Shown piece by piece: positions 51,440 to 60,359 of a DNA stretch of 64,000 nt. The DNA lies in contig CAMTWK010000019.1 of NCBI GenBank assembly GCA_947085425.1, positions 1-64,000 on the forward strand, given 5' to 3'. Source of the stretch: UKL13-2 sp947085425. Lineage in GTDB: Bacteria > Pseudomonadota > Gammaproteobacteria > Burkholderiales > Usitatibacteraceae. A program made the position numbers and the translations under genes. Within the stretch, counting starts at the first letter, position 1. The number at the start of each line of letters is the position of its first letter. The notes beneath the pieces were generated by a model, which worked only from the letters and a program-made list of their open reading frames with translations, was not told the DNA's origin and did not search any database.

Positions 51440-53470
51440 ATGCAAAACTGGAAACATTGGCAACTTGCCAACAACGACAACAACATCGCTTTCCTCACCT
51501 TCAATCGTGCAAAAGCAGACGGCACCGCCGATTCGACCAATACCTTTTCGTCCGAGTCGCTTTGCGAGCTCGGCGAGATTTGTGTTTTTTTGCGGGCCAA
51601 CCCGGTCAAGGGATTGGCCATTCTGTCGGCAAAAAATAATGGTTTTGCCGCCGGTGCGGATATAGACGAATTCACCGGTTTTACGACGCTTGACGAGGCC
51701 GCCGCCATGACCAAACTTGGGTTGGACGTGTTTGATCAAGTGGCTGCATTGCCGTTTCCAACGGTGGCGATGATTCATGGTTTTTGTATGGGTGGCGGTA
51801 CCGAGCTGGCGCTGGCGTGTAAATATCGCGTAGCCGATGACGGCCCGAAAACAAAAATGGCATTGCCAGAAGTGATGATTGGCATTGTTCCCGGCTGGGG
51901 TGGGGCCATGCGCATGCCGAAATTGATTGGTGCCGGCCAGGCACTCGGTCTAATGCTGACCGGACGCGCCGTAAATGCCAAAACCGCCAAACGCATGGGT
52001 CTGGTTGATGTGATCACACCACGCCGCCACTTCACCAATGCAGCAATGATGTTATTGCAGAAACCGCCAAGCCCGCATCGCCCGGCGTTAAAAGATGCCA
52101 TCACCAATTGGCCAATCGTTCGCACATTGGTGGCAAACGCCTCACGCAAACAGGTGGCGAAAAAGGCCAGCCGCGAACACTACCCGGCACCCTACGCCAT
52201 CATTGACCTTTGGGAAAAATTCGGCGGCGATCCGCGCAACGTACCCGCTGATCATCAGTCGTCGATGCAAAGTCTCTTTGCGCATCCGACTGCACGCAAC
52301 CTGATTCGTATTTTTAAATTACAGGATCGGTTGAAGGCGTTGGGTGCCGGTGAGTCGGGTATTCAACACGTGCATGTGGTGGGTGCCGGGGTTATGGGCG
52401 GCGACATCGCCGCGTGGTGCGCGTTCAAGGGTTTGACAGTGACTTTGCAGGATTTGGATCATGCGCGCATCGCACCTGCAATCAAACGTGCCGCTGCGCT
52501 GTACAAGAAAAAACTCAAGGCCCCACATTTGGTGCAGGCAGCCATGGATCGGTTGATCCCGGACGTGAAGGGCGATGGTGTTGCCCACTGCGACTTGGTG
52601 ATCGAGGCGATTGTTGAAAATGCCGACATCAAGAAAAAGTTGTATGCATCGATCGAGCCGCGCTTAAAGGAAAACGCAATACTCGCGACCAATACCTCTT
52701 CCATTCCATTGCAGGAATTGGCGATTGGTCTGGCCAAGCCGGAGCGGCTGGTTGGCATTCACTTTTTTAATCCGGTCGCAATGATGATGTTGGTGGAGAT
52801 TGTCGAGGGCCCACAAACGGCCGCCGAAGTTATGACGCGCGCACAAGCGTTTGTGAAAAAAATCGACAAGTTGCCGCTGCCGGTCAAGTCTGCGCCGGGA
52901 TTTTTGGTTAACCGCATTCTCACGCCCTATATGACCGAAGCCCAAGTGATGCTCGAAGAGGGAATTCCGGCCGAAACCATTGATGCGGCGGCAAAAGCGT
53001 TTGGTATGCCGATGGGGCCGATTGAACTCGCTGATACGGTCGGGCTTGATGTCGGCTTGGCGGTGGGCAAAGAGCTGGCACGTCCACATTCACCACAGCC
53101 GAAGAAAATTCAACAATTGGTTGAAGCGAAAAAATTTGGAAAAAAAACCGGCGAGGGATTCTACAAATGGGTCAATGGCCGTCCGCAAAAAGCCAATGGC
53201 TCCGGCACGGTGGACCTTGCGCCGCTGTGGATGCGCATGACGCTGCCGGCGGTGAATGAAGCGGTTGCCTGTGTGCGCGAAGGCATTGTCGCCGATGCCG
53301 ACCTGTGTGACGCCGGTGTGATTTTTGGCACCGGCTTTGCACCACACCGTGGCGGACCGCTCAATTATTTGCGTGCGGCAGGCAAAGACAAGCTGCGCGT
53401 TGAAATCGAATCACTTCAGTCCAGATTTGGCGCACGTTTTCATGCGGATGCCGGCTGGGATACCGTATAG
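51440..53470 (+). CDS. fadJ: Enoyl-CoA hydratase / 3-hydroxyacyl-CoA dehydrogenase (FadJ/FadB type)
   Basis: A 676-residue bifunctional enzyme. The N-terminal crotonase domain (residues 1-190) has GFAAGADIDEF and GFCMGGGTELALACKYR. The NAD-binding domain starts near residue 312 with VVGAGVMGGDIAAW, followed by NTSSIPLQELA, GIHFFNPVAMMMLVEI and the C-terminal 3HCDH domains. The order hydratase-then-dehydrogenase is that of FadB/FadJ. ATG 51440 is preferred with AGGGAAA upstream; ATG 51419 is possible. With the preceding thiolase it forms the first beta-oxidation module. Confidence 0.93.
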   Translation: MQNWKHWQLANNDNNIAFLTFNRAKADGTADSTNTFSSESLCELGEICVFLRANPVKGLAILSAKNNGFAAGADIDEFTGFTTLDEAAAMTKLGLDVFDQVAALPFPTVAMIHGFCMGGGTELALACKYRVADDGPKTKMALPEVMIGIVPGWGGAMRMPKLIGAGQALGLMLTGRAVNAKTAKRMGLVDVITPRRHFTNAAMMLLQKPPSPHRPALKDAITNWPIVRTLVANASRKQVAKKASREHYPAPYAIIDLWEKFGGDPRNVPADHQSSMQSLFAHPTARNLIRIFKLQDRLKALGAGESGIQHVHVVGAGVMGGDIAAWCAFKGLTVTLQDLDHARIAPAIKRAAALYKKKLKAPHLVQAAMDRLIPDVKGDGVAHCDLVIEAIVENADIKKKLYASIEPRLKENAILATNTSSIPLQELAIGLAKPERLVGIHFFNPVAMMMLVEIVEGPQTAAEVMTRAQAFVKKIDKLPLPVKSAPGFLVNRILTPYMTEAQVMLEEGIPAETIDAAAKAFGMPMGPIELADTVGLDVGLAVGKELARPHSPQPKKIQQLVEAKKFGKKTGEGFYKWVNGRPQKANGSGTVDLAPLWMRMTLPAVNEAVACVREGIVADADLCDAGVIFGTGFAPHRGGPLNYLRAAGKDKLRVEIESLQSRFGARFHADAGWDTV

Positions 53471-53483
53471 GCAAAAAATAAAC

Positions 53484-53945
53484 ATGAATCAGGTGCTCGA
53501 TCTGTGGTCAAAGTTGGCAACCATGCCATTTGGCAAAATCATTTTCTCGAAAATCATTTGCTGGAAAGCGCCGTACTTCGGCTCGATCAAACCGGTCTTT
53601 GTTGAATTGCGCCCCGGTTTTGCGCGCGTCGCGATGAAAAAACGCCGCGCCGTTCAAAACCATATTCAGACCATTCACGCGATCGCCTTGTGCAACCTCG
53701 CCGAATTTGGTGCCGGTACCATGATGGAAGCGAGCCTGTCAAAAAACATGCGCTGGCTGCCGAAGGGCATGACGGTGCAATATCTGAAAAAAGCCAGCAC
53801 CGATGTCGAGGCATTTTGTGTCGCCACGGATATTGTTGATGGTCCGGCGCGTGACGTGGTGGTGTGTGTTGACATCAAAGATCAAAAGGGTGATGTGGTG
53901 ACAAAAGTTGAAATCAATATGTGGGTAAGTCCGCGCAAAAAATAA
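53484..53945 (+). CDS. DUF4442 hotdog-fold protein (putative thioesterase)
   Basis: A 153-residue protein of the DUF4442 family, which has a hotdog fold related to acyl-CoA thioesterases. Recognisable parts are the N-terminal helix (LWSKLATMPFGKIIFSKII), IKPVFVELRPGFARVAMKKRR, and NHIQTIHAIALCNLAEFGAGTMMEAS. The last is the hotdog central helix. Substrate and activity are unproven. It lies 13 bp after fadJ and 68 bp before the acyl-CoA synthetase, so a role in acyl-CoA handling fits. ATG 53484 is used. Confidence 0.85.
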   Translation: MNQVLDLWSKLATMPFGKIIFSKIICWKAPYFGSIKPVFVELRPGFARVAMKKRRAVQNHIQTIHAIALCNLAEFGAGTMMEASLSKNMRWLPKGMTVQYLKKASTDVEAFCVATDIVDGPARDVVVCVDIKDQKGDVVTKVEINMWVSPRKK

Positions 53946-54013
53946 CGGCGGTTCTCCAGTCAAATGCGAAACGCAAAACCGTTCAAAATCAAAGATGGCA
54001 ACCAGGGGGTGGA

Positions 54014-55837
54014 ATGACCGAGCCATTCATGTTACAAAACCGCAACGGCACCCGCTACCTCAATATTGAGGATGACGCGACCATTGCCGACGTATTCGCT
54101 TTGCGTTGCCGCACTTCGCCGAACGCGCCGGCATATCGCGAATTTGACAGTGCGAAACAGGAGTGGCGCGGGTTAACCTGGCGGCAGACGGGCGATTTGG
54201 TCATGCGTGCGCGCGCGGGTCTGGGTCGTGACCGTCTGCAGCCCGGCGAACGAATTGCCATCATGTTGAAAAACAGCATCAACTGGGTGGTGTTTGACCA
54301 GGCTGCGTATGCCCATGGCATGGTGCCGGTGCCGCTGTTTGTGGATGACCGGCCGGATAACGTCGCCTACATTCTGCTCAATGCCGATGTCAAAGTGATT
54401 GTCATCGACGGTGAGGAGCATTGGAAGCGGCTAAAGGCGGTGCGCGATCAATTGGGCTCGCTGGTGCGAATTATCAGCGTCAAGCCGATCATGGACGCAG
54501 ATGAGCCGCGGTTGGTGAGCCTGACCGATTGGTTGCCGGATACGGCGGGTGTTTTCGAAAAGCCGCCGTCAACCGGCGCGGATCTGGCGACGATTGTTTA
54601 TACCAGTGGCACCACCGGAAAATCCAAGGGTGTGATGCTTTCACATCGCAATATTTTGTCCAATGTGCAATCTGGTTTGGCGGTTTACGACGTTTTTCAG
54701 AGTGATACATTTTTGTCGTTCTTGCCGTTGTCTCATATGTTTGAGCGCACCTGTGACTACTACCTCAATGTGGTGTCGGGTGCCTTGATAGTGTTCGCAC
54801 GATCCATTCCTCAGTTGGCGGAAGATTTTCGTATTGTCCAGCCGACCATCATTTTTTCCGTGCCGCGCATTTACGAAAAATTTTATGCGGCGATTAATGA
54901 GCAACTCAAGAACGCCTCGCCTCTTCGCCGCAGGTTATTTGCATTCGCAGTTGATACCGGCTGGGCAAAATTTGAATACGAACATGGTCGCGGTCAATGG
55001 CAGCCACGATTTTTGCTGTGGCCGATATTGCAACCGCTGGTCGCACAAAAGTTATTAACGCGCCTTGGCGGCAAATTGCGATTGGCTATTTCTGGCGGCG
55101 CGGCTCTGTCGCCTTCTGTGGCCAAGGTTTTTATCGGCTTGGGATTGCCACTTTGTCAGGGGTACGGATTGTCGGAAGCGTCGCCATTGCTGTCGGTGAA
55201 CCTGATTGATAATAATAATCCGCTGACCATCGGACGCACGGTTCCCGGTGTGGAGTTGCGGGTTGGGGAAAACGACGTGTTGTTTGCGCGCGGCCCAAAT
55301 ATCATGCTGGGTTATTGGAACAATCCAGACGCCACCCGTGCGGTGTTGTCCGAAGATGGCTGGCTCAACACCGGAGATCAGGGCAGGATCGATGCGCAGG
55401 GCTTTGTCACCATCACCGGCCGACTCAAGGAAATCATTGTGTTGGGCAATGGTGAGAAGATGCCGCCGGGTGATATGGAAATGGCCATTCAACTCGACCC
55501 GCTGTTTGAACAGGTATTGATATTTGGCGAAGGCAAGCCGTTTTTGGCGGCACTAGTCGTGCTCAACGATGCCGAATGGGTATCGGTGGCCGAGGCGGCG
55601 ATGATCAACGCGCAATTTGGCAGTGACGGCAAGGCCGAAAAAAAATTGCTGCAACGTATTGCCAAACACGTCAAACATTTTCCGGGTTATGCACAGGTGC
55701 GCAGGGTTACCGTTGCCAAGGAAAAATGGACCATTGACAGCGGCATGATGACACCAACCATGAAACTCAAGCGCAACGAAATTGTCAAAAAATACGCAGG
55801 CGCGATTGAGCAAATGTACAAGGGACACGAACTGTGA
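54014..55837 (+). CDS. fadD: Long-chain fatty-acyl-CoA synthetase
   Basis: A 607-residue AMP-forming acyl-CoA ligase activating free fatty acids. The ATP/AMP motif TSGTTGKSKGVMLSHRNI is near residue 195, followed by the second motif GYGLSEASPLLSVN and the hinge region DGWLNTGDQGRIDAQGFVTITGRLKEIIVLGNGEKMPP. It belongs to the long type with the FYAAINEQLKNASPLRR insertion. ATG 54014 (after GGGGGTGGA) is better than the upstream ATG 53921, which overlaps the previous gene. Confidence 0.93.
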   Translation: MTEPFMLQNRNGTRYLNIEDDATIADVFALRCRTSPNAPAYREFDSAKQEWRGLTWRQTGDLVMRARAGLGRDRLQPGERIAIMLKNSINWVVFDQAAYAHGMVPVPLFVDDRPDNVAYILLNADVKVIVIDGEEHWKRLKAVRDQLGSLVRIISVKPIMDADEPRLVSLTDWLPDTAGVFEKPPSTGADLATIVYTSGTTGKSKGVMLSHRNILSNVQSGLAVYDVFQSDTFLSFLPLSHMFERTCDYYLNVVSGALIVFARSIPQLAEDFRIVQPTIIFSVPRIYEKFYAAINEQLKNASPLRRRLFAFAVDTGWAKFEYEHGRGQWQPRFLLWPILQPLVAQKLLTRLGGKLRLAISGGAALSPSVAKVFIGLGLPLCQGYGLSEASPLLSVNLIDNNNPLTIGRTVPGVELRVGENDVLFARGPNIMLGYWNNPDATRAVLSEDGWLNTGDQGRIDAQGFVTITGRLKEIIVLGNGEKMPPGDMEMAIQLDPLFEQVLIFGEGKPFLAALVVLNDAEWVSVAEAAMINAQFGSDGKAEKKLLQRIAKHVKHFPGYAQVRRVTVAKEKWTIDSGMMTPTMKLKRNEIVKKYAGAIEQMYKGHEL

Positions 55838-55856
55838 AAGTGGACGGGAAAAAAAT

Positions 55857-56294
55857 ATGAGCACGGACACGCCAAAATTGAACAACGATGGCTCGGAATA
55901 CTGCGACATTGTCACCTTGCCGGCAAACCGTATGCCGACCATGCGGGTGATTCCGATGCCGGCCGATACCAACGCTAACGGAACTATTTTTGGCGGCTGG
56001 GTGATGGCGCAGGTTGATTTGGCGGCGAGTGTACCGGCCTCGGAGCGCGCCAAGGGTCGTGTGGTGACGGTGGCGGTGAATTCGTTTGTGTTTAAAGAGC
56101 CGGTGTTTGTCGGTGACCTGGTCAGTTTTTATGCCAAGGTGACAAAAACCGGCCGGACATCGATCAATATTGAGGTGGAGGTTTACGCGCAGCGCAATCG
56201 CTTTGGTTGCGAGGTGGTCAAGGTCACCGAGGCACTGTTGACCTATGTGGCCATTGATGAAAATGGCAAGCCAAGGGCGTTGGCTGCTCAGTAA
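55857..56294 (+). CDS. yciA: Acyl-CoA thioesterase (YciA-like)
   Basis: A 145-residue hotdog-fold thioesterase that hydrolyses acyl-CoA to free acid and CoA. The family block is TNANGTIFGGWVMAQVDLAAS, and the second half has VNSFVFKEPVFVGDLVSFYAKVTKTGRTSINIEVEVYAQ. ATG 55857 is chosen; the upstream ATG 55782 is inside fadD. In beta-oxidation clusters such enzymes relieve acyl-CoA build-up. A strong inverted repeat follows the stop. Confidence 0.9.
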   Translation: MSTDTPKLNNDGSEYCDIVTLPANRMPTMRVIPMPADTNANGTIFGGWVMAQVDLAASVPASERAKGRVVTVAVNSFVFKEPVFVGDLVSFYAKVTKTGRTSINIEVEVYAQRNRFGCEVVKVTEALLTYVAIDENGKPRALAAQ

Positions 56295-56311
56295 TAAATA
56301 TCGATTATCGG

Positions 56312-56347
56312 CGCGCTGTTTCAAGCGAATTGCCTTGAAACAGCGCG
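56312..56347. other. Perfect 14-bp inverted repeat between yciA and the FadN-type gene
   Basis: CGCGCTGTTTCAAG (56312-56325) and CTTGAAACAGCGCG (56334-56347) with an 8-nt loop. As RNA it would form a very stable hairpin. A T-rich run (TTTTATTTTT) begins only some 13 nt later, so terminator activity is uncertain. It contains TTTCAAG/CTTGAAA, akin to but not the same as the operator at 46625. Confidence 0.75.
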
Positions 56348-56388
56348 TCTAACTTAGAGTTTTATTTTTGAATAAGCGGGAGAGTGAA

Positions 56389-58761
56389 ATGAGTCAGTTG
56401 CATATTCGTAAAGTTGCCGTATTGGGGGCAGGGGTAATGGGCGCACAAATTGCCGCGCACTTGACCAATGCCAACGTCGAAACCATTTTGTTTGATCTGC
56501 CGGCCAAGGAAGGCCCAAAAAACGGCGTGGTCACCAAGTCTATTGCCGCGATGCTGAAAATGTCGCCTGATCCGTTTGCAGTCAAATCAAAGTCGGCGCA
56601 AATTACCGCGGCCAACTACGATGAGCATTTGTCGTTGCTGGCAGGATGCGACCTTATTATCGAGGCCATCTCCGAACGCATGGATTGGAAAAAAGCATTG
56701 TACGAAAAAGTCGCGCCGTTTATTTCCGACCAGTCGATTTTTGCGTCCAACACTTCCGGCCTGTCGATGACTGAATTGTCGAAGGTTTTCCCCGAGGCGT
56801 TGCGCCACCGTTTTTGCGGGATTCACTTTTTTAATCCGCCACGATACATGAGGTTGGTTGAGCTGATCCCAACGGCGAAAACGGATGTGGCTATTCTCGA
56901 TCAACTCGAGTCGTTTTTGACCACCACTCTGGGCAAAGGCGTGGTGCGCGCCAAGGACACCCCCAACTTCGTCGCCAATCGCATCGGCGTATTTTCCATC
57001 GCCGCCACCATGCATCACACCCAGCAATTCAAGCTGGGTTTTGGTGAGGTGGATGCGTTGACCGGCCCGGCCATTGGCCGCGCCAAAAGCGCCACCTTCC
57101 GCACGGCGGATGTGGTCGGGCTCGATACCCTGGCCCACACCTTCAAGACCATGGATGACAGCTTGCCGAACGATCCATGGCACCAATACTATGCTGTGCC
57201 GCCGTATATGAAGGTCATGATCGAAAAAGGCCTGCTCGGCCAAAAAACCAAGAGTGGTTTTTACACCAAAAAAGGCAAGGACATTTTGGTGCTGGATCTC
57301 GCTAAAACGGATTACGTCGCCAACGAAGGCAAGGTGGCAGACGAAGTCGCCGCCATGTTGAAAATTAAAAATCCGGCGGAGCAGTTTGCAGCCTTACGAT
57401 CGTCCACACATCCGCAGGCACAATTTCTCTGGTCGATTTTCCGCGACCTGTGGCATTACTGTGCGGTGCAATTGGCCGACATCGCCGAATCGGCGCGTGA
57501 CATTGATTTTGCAATTCGCTGGGGGTTTGGTTACAAGATGGGCCCATTTGAAACCTGGCAGGCGGCAGGCTGGCAACAAATCGCCCAATGGATCAACGAA
57601 GACATTGCTGCGGGCAAAGCAATGGCAAAAGAGCCGTTGCCCGCATGGGTGATGGAGGCGGGGCGCACCGGGGTACACTCGGTCGATGGCTCGTATTCCG
57701 CAGCGACCCAAAAAACAGTGGCGCGTTCATCGTTACCGGTTTATCAACGCCAAATGTTCCCCGAGCTGTTGTTGGGTGAAAAAGCTGATAAAGGCACCAC
57801 CATTTTCGACGGGGAAGGTGTGCGCATGTGGACGGCAAAAGGCAATGACGATATTGCCATTGTGTCGTTTAAATCAAAAATGCATTCACTTGGCGAAGAG
57901 GTGCTCGACGACTTGTTAAAGGCGATCGGCCTTGCCGAAGCCGATTACAAGGCGATGGTGATTTGGCATGAAGCGCCCTATGCGGTCGGTGCCAATTTGG
58001 CCAAGGCCTTGGAAGGCTTGCAGGCGCAAAAATACGACGAATTTGAAGCGATGGTTGCCAAATTTCAAGCCACCTCCATGCGTATCAAACATTCCATGAT
58101 TCCGGTGGTGTCGGCGGTCGATGGCCTGGCGCTGGGTGGCGGCTGTGAATTTGTCATGCACTCAAACAAAGTGGTGGCGTCACTCGAAAGCTACCTTGGT
58201 TTGGTGGAAGCCGGGGTCGGATTGTTGCCCGCCGGTGCCGGTTGCAAAGAGTTGGCGTTGCGGTCGGCGATCAGTGCAGGCGGTGGTGATGTCATGCCAC
58301 ATTTGCAAAAAGTATTTATGCGCATGGCAATGGGCGAAGTGTCCAAAAGTGCCGAGCATGGCCGGGAGATGGGCTACTTGCGGGACACCGATCGCGTCAT
58401 CTTTAACAAGGACGAATTGTTGTTTGTCGCCTTGGCCGAGGCGCGTGCCATGGCCGATGGCGGTTTCCGTCCACCGTTGCCGGCCGCACCGTTTCCGGTG
58501 GCGGGGTACACCGGTGTGGCCACCATGAAGATGATGTTGATCAACATGAAAGAGGGCGGCTTCATTTCCGAGCACGATTACGAGGTGTCATCACGTATTG
58601 CCGAAGTCTTGTGCGGCGGGATGGTGGAGCCAGGCACACTGGTGACCGAACAATGGATGCTGGATTTGGAGCGCAAACACTTTTGCGCGTTGGCAAAAAT
58701 GCCAAAAACCCAGGAACGCATTGCGTTCATGTTGAAAAACGGCAAGCCGTTGCGGAATTAA
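56389..58761 (+). CDS. 3-hydroxyacyl-CoA dehydrogenase / enoyl-CoA hydratase (FadN type)
   Basis: A 790-residue bifunctional enzyme with the reverse domain order of FadB/FadJ. The NAD-binding motif VAVLGAGVMGAQIAAHL is at residues 9-25, with GIHFFNPPRYMRLVELIPT and FVANRIGVF after it. The crotonase-like half starts near residue 565 with IPVVSAVDGLALGGGCEFVMHS. Size and order match Bacillus FadN. It forms a second hydratase/dehydrogenase module with the thiolase downstream. GGGAGAG precedes ATG 56389; ATG 56368 is an alternative. Confidence 0.93.
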   Translation: MSQLHIRKVAVLGAGVMGAQIAAHLTNANVETILFDLPAKEGPKNGVVTKSIAAMLKMSPDPFAVKSKSAQITAANYDEHLSLLAGCDLIIEAISERMDWKKALYEKVAPFISDQSIFASNTSGLSMTELSKVFPEALRHRFCGIHFFNPPRYMRLVELIPTAKTDVAILDQLESFLTTTLGKGVVRAKDTPNFVANRIGVFSIAATMHHTQQFKLGFGEVDALTGPAIGRAKSATFRTADVVGLDTLAHTFKTMDDSLPNDPWHQYYAVPPYMKVMIEKGLLGQKTKSGFYTKKGKDILVLDLAKTDYVANEGKVADEVAAMLKIKNPAEQFAALRSSTHPQAQFLWSIFRDLWHYCAVQLADIAESARDIDFAIRWGFGYKMGPFETWQAAGWQQIAQWINEDIAAGKAMAKEPLPAWVMEAGRTGVHSVDGSYSAATQKTVARSSLPVYQRQMFPELLLGEKADKGTTIFDGEGVRMWTAKGNDDIAIVSFKSKMHSLGEEVLDDLLKAIGLAEADYKAMVIWHEAPYAVGANLAKALEGLQAQKYDEFEAMVAKFQATSMRIKHSMIPVVSAVDGLALGGGCEFVMHSNKVVASLESYLGLVEAGVGLLPAGAGCKELALRSAISAGGGDVMPHLQKVFMRMAMGEVSKSAEHGREMGYLRDTDRVIFNKDELLFVALAEARAMADGGFRPPLPAAPFPVAGYTGVATMKMMLINMKEGGFISEHDYEVSSRIAEVLCGGMVEPGTLVTEQWMLDLERKHFCALAKMPKTQERIAFMLKNGKPLRN

Positions 58762-58887
58762 CGGCAAATTTTGTGAATCGTGTGGCGAGAAGTAACGCCA
58801 GCCGCTCGTTTAACGCTATTGCCGTTGCACACGAAATAAATTTGATCCCTGCAAATGCCGGGATGACATGTAATCAGGAGAAACAAA

Positions 58888-60087
58888 ATGAGCAAACAAA
58901 TTCAGGACGCCTATATTGTTGCCACGGTGCGGACACCGGTCGGCAAAGCCCCGCGTGGCATGTTTAAAAATGTTCGGCCCGATGACATGCTCGCGCATGT
59001 TTTGCGCGGCGTGATTGCGCAAGTGCCGGGGCTCGATCCGCATGATATCGGCGATGTCATTGTCGGCTGTGCCATGCCGGAGGGGGAACAGGGCATGAAC
59101 GTGGCGCGTATTGGTGCGTTGTTGGCCGGCTTGCCGGACAGTGTGCCGGCGGTGACCATCAATCGTTTTTGTTCTTCCGGTGTGCAGGCGGTGAGCATGG
59201 CCGCCGACCGCATCCGCCTCGGTGAGGATGATGTGGTGATTGCCGCGGGCACCGAAAGTATGTCGATGGTGCCGATGATGGGCAACAAAATTGCTTTGAA
59301 TCAAAGTGTGTTTGCCAATGACGAAAACATCGCCATTGCCTATGGTATGGGCATTACCGCAGAAAACGTCGCCAAACAATGGCAGATTACCCGTGAGCAA
59401 CAGGACACCTTTGCGGTTGCGTCCCATCAAAAAGCATCCAAAGCCATCGCTGACGGGTTGTTTCGCGACGAAATTGTCCCCTATGAAATCGATACTGCTT
59501 CGCCGGATTTTGCCAGCGGCGAAGTCAAACACAAAAAGAAAGTGGCGGATCAGGATGAAGGTCCAAGGCCCGATTCAACCATTGAATCACTTGCTAAACT
59601 CAAGACCGTTTTTGCGGCACGCGGCAGTGTCACAGCCGGCAATTCATCACAAATGTCAGACGGTGCCGGCGCGGTGATTCTCATGTCCGAGCGCGCACTG
59701 AAAAAATACAACGTTACGCCGCTGGCCAAGTTTCATTCGTTCGCGGTTGCTGGTGTGCCTGCCGAAATTATGGGTATCGGCCCAATCAAGGCCATCCCAA
59801 AAGCATTAAAACAAGCTGGCGTACATCAGGACGATTTGGGCTGGATTGAGTTAAACGAGGCGTTTGCCGCACAGGCGTTGGCGGTCATCAAGGAGCTCGG
59901 TTTGAATCCGGATCGGGTGAATCCACAAGGCGGTGCCATTGCCCTCGGCCACCCATTGGGTGCGACCGGAGCGATTCGCACGGCGACGTTGATTCACGGC
60001 ATGCGCCGCAACAAACAAAAGTGGGGAATGGTGACCATGTGTATCGGCACGGGCATGGGTGCGGCAGGACTTTTTGAGGCCTTGTGA
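58888..60087 (+). CDS. fadA: Acetyl-CoA C-acyltransferase (FadA-type thiolase)
   Basis: A 399-residue thiolase. Cys95 in NRFCSSGVQAVSMA is the acyl-binding residue. HPLGATGAIRT and MCIGTGMGAAGLFE supply the other active-site residues. AGGAG lies 7 bp before the start. Following a FadN-type gene it should complete the second beta-oxidation module, as fadA does in Bacillus-type fadNAE operons. It is a different subfamily from the thiolase at 50003. Confidence 0.94.
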   Translation: MSKQIQDAYIVATVRTPVGKAPRGMFKNVRPDDMLAHVLRGVIAQVPGLDPHDIGDVIVGCAMPEGEQGMNVARIGALLAGLPDSVPAVTINRFCSSGVQAVSMAADRIRLGEDDVVIAAGTESMSMVPMMGNKIALNQSVFANDENIAIAYGMGITAENVAKQWQITREQQDTFAVASHQKASKAIADGLFRDEIVPYEIDTASPDFASGEVKHKKKVADQDEGPRPDSTIESLAKLKTVFAARGSVTAGNSSQMSDGAGAVILMSERALKKYNVTPLAKFHSFAVAGVPAEIMGIGPIKAIPKALKQAGVHQDDLGWIELNEAFAAQALAVIKELGLNPDRVNPQGGAIALGHPLGATGAIRTATLIHGMRRNKQKWGMVTMCIGTGMGAAGLFEAL

Positions 60088-60359
60088 TATCGGAGATTGA
60101 TTTTTTGCGCGAACATTTTTTGAATGGAAAATATTAATGACCGGCAAGTTTTTTTGTGCACCGCCGCATTTGTTTTTAAGCCAAATTCGTGTGGGAATAC
60201 AACACTTATCACGCCCTTTTCCGGTAAGATGCACGCATATACGAATTAGTAAATACAATCATTATTTACATCAGAACAATGATCGTTGCGCTTAACGAGA
60301 TTAGTTTGTAATAGGTTTGACCAAATTTAAATAGTTACACCCGTCAAGGAGAAAAAGTG
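60088..60359. other. Intergenic region thiolase - DUF1302 gene
   Basis: AT-rich 272 bp without a gene. It has the inverted repeat GTAAATA/TATTTAC (60249-60255 with 60263-60269, 7-nt spacer) and a smaller TCGTT/AACGA repeat just to the right. These could be operator sites for separate control of the DUF1302/DUF1329 genes. No copy of the PsrA-like operator is seen here. Confidence 0.45.
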
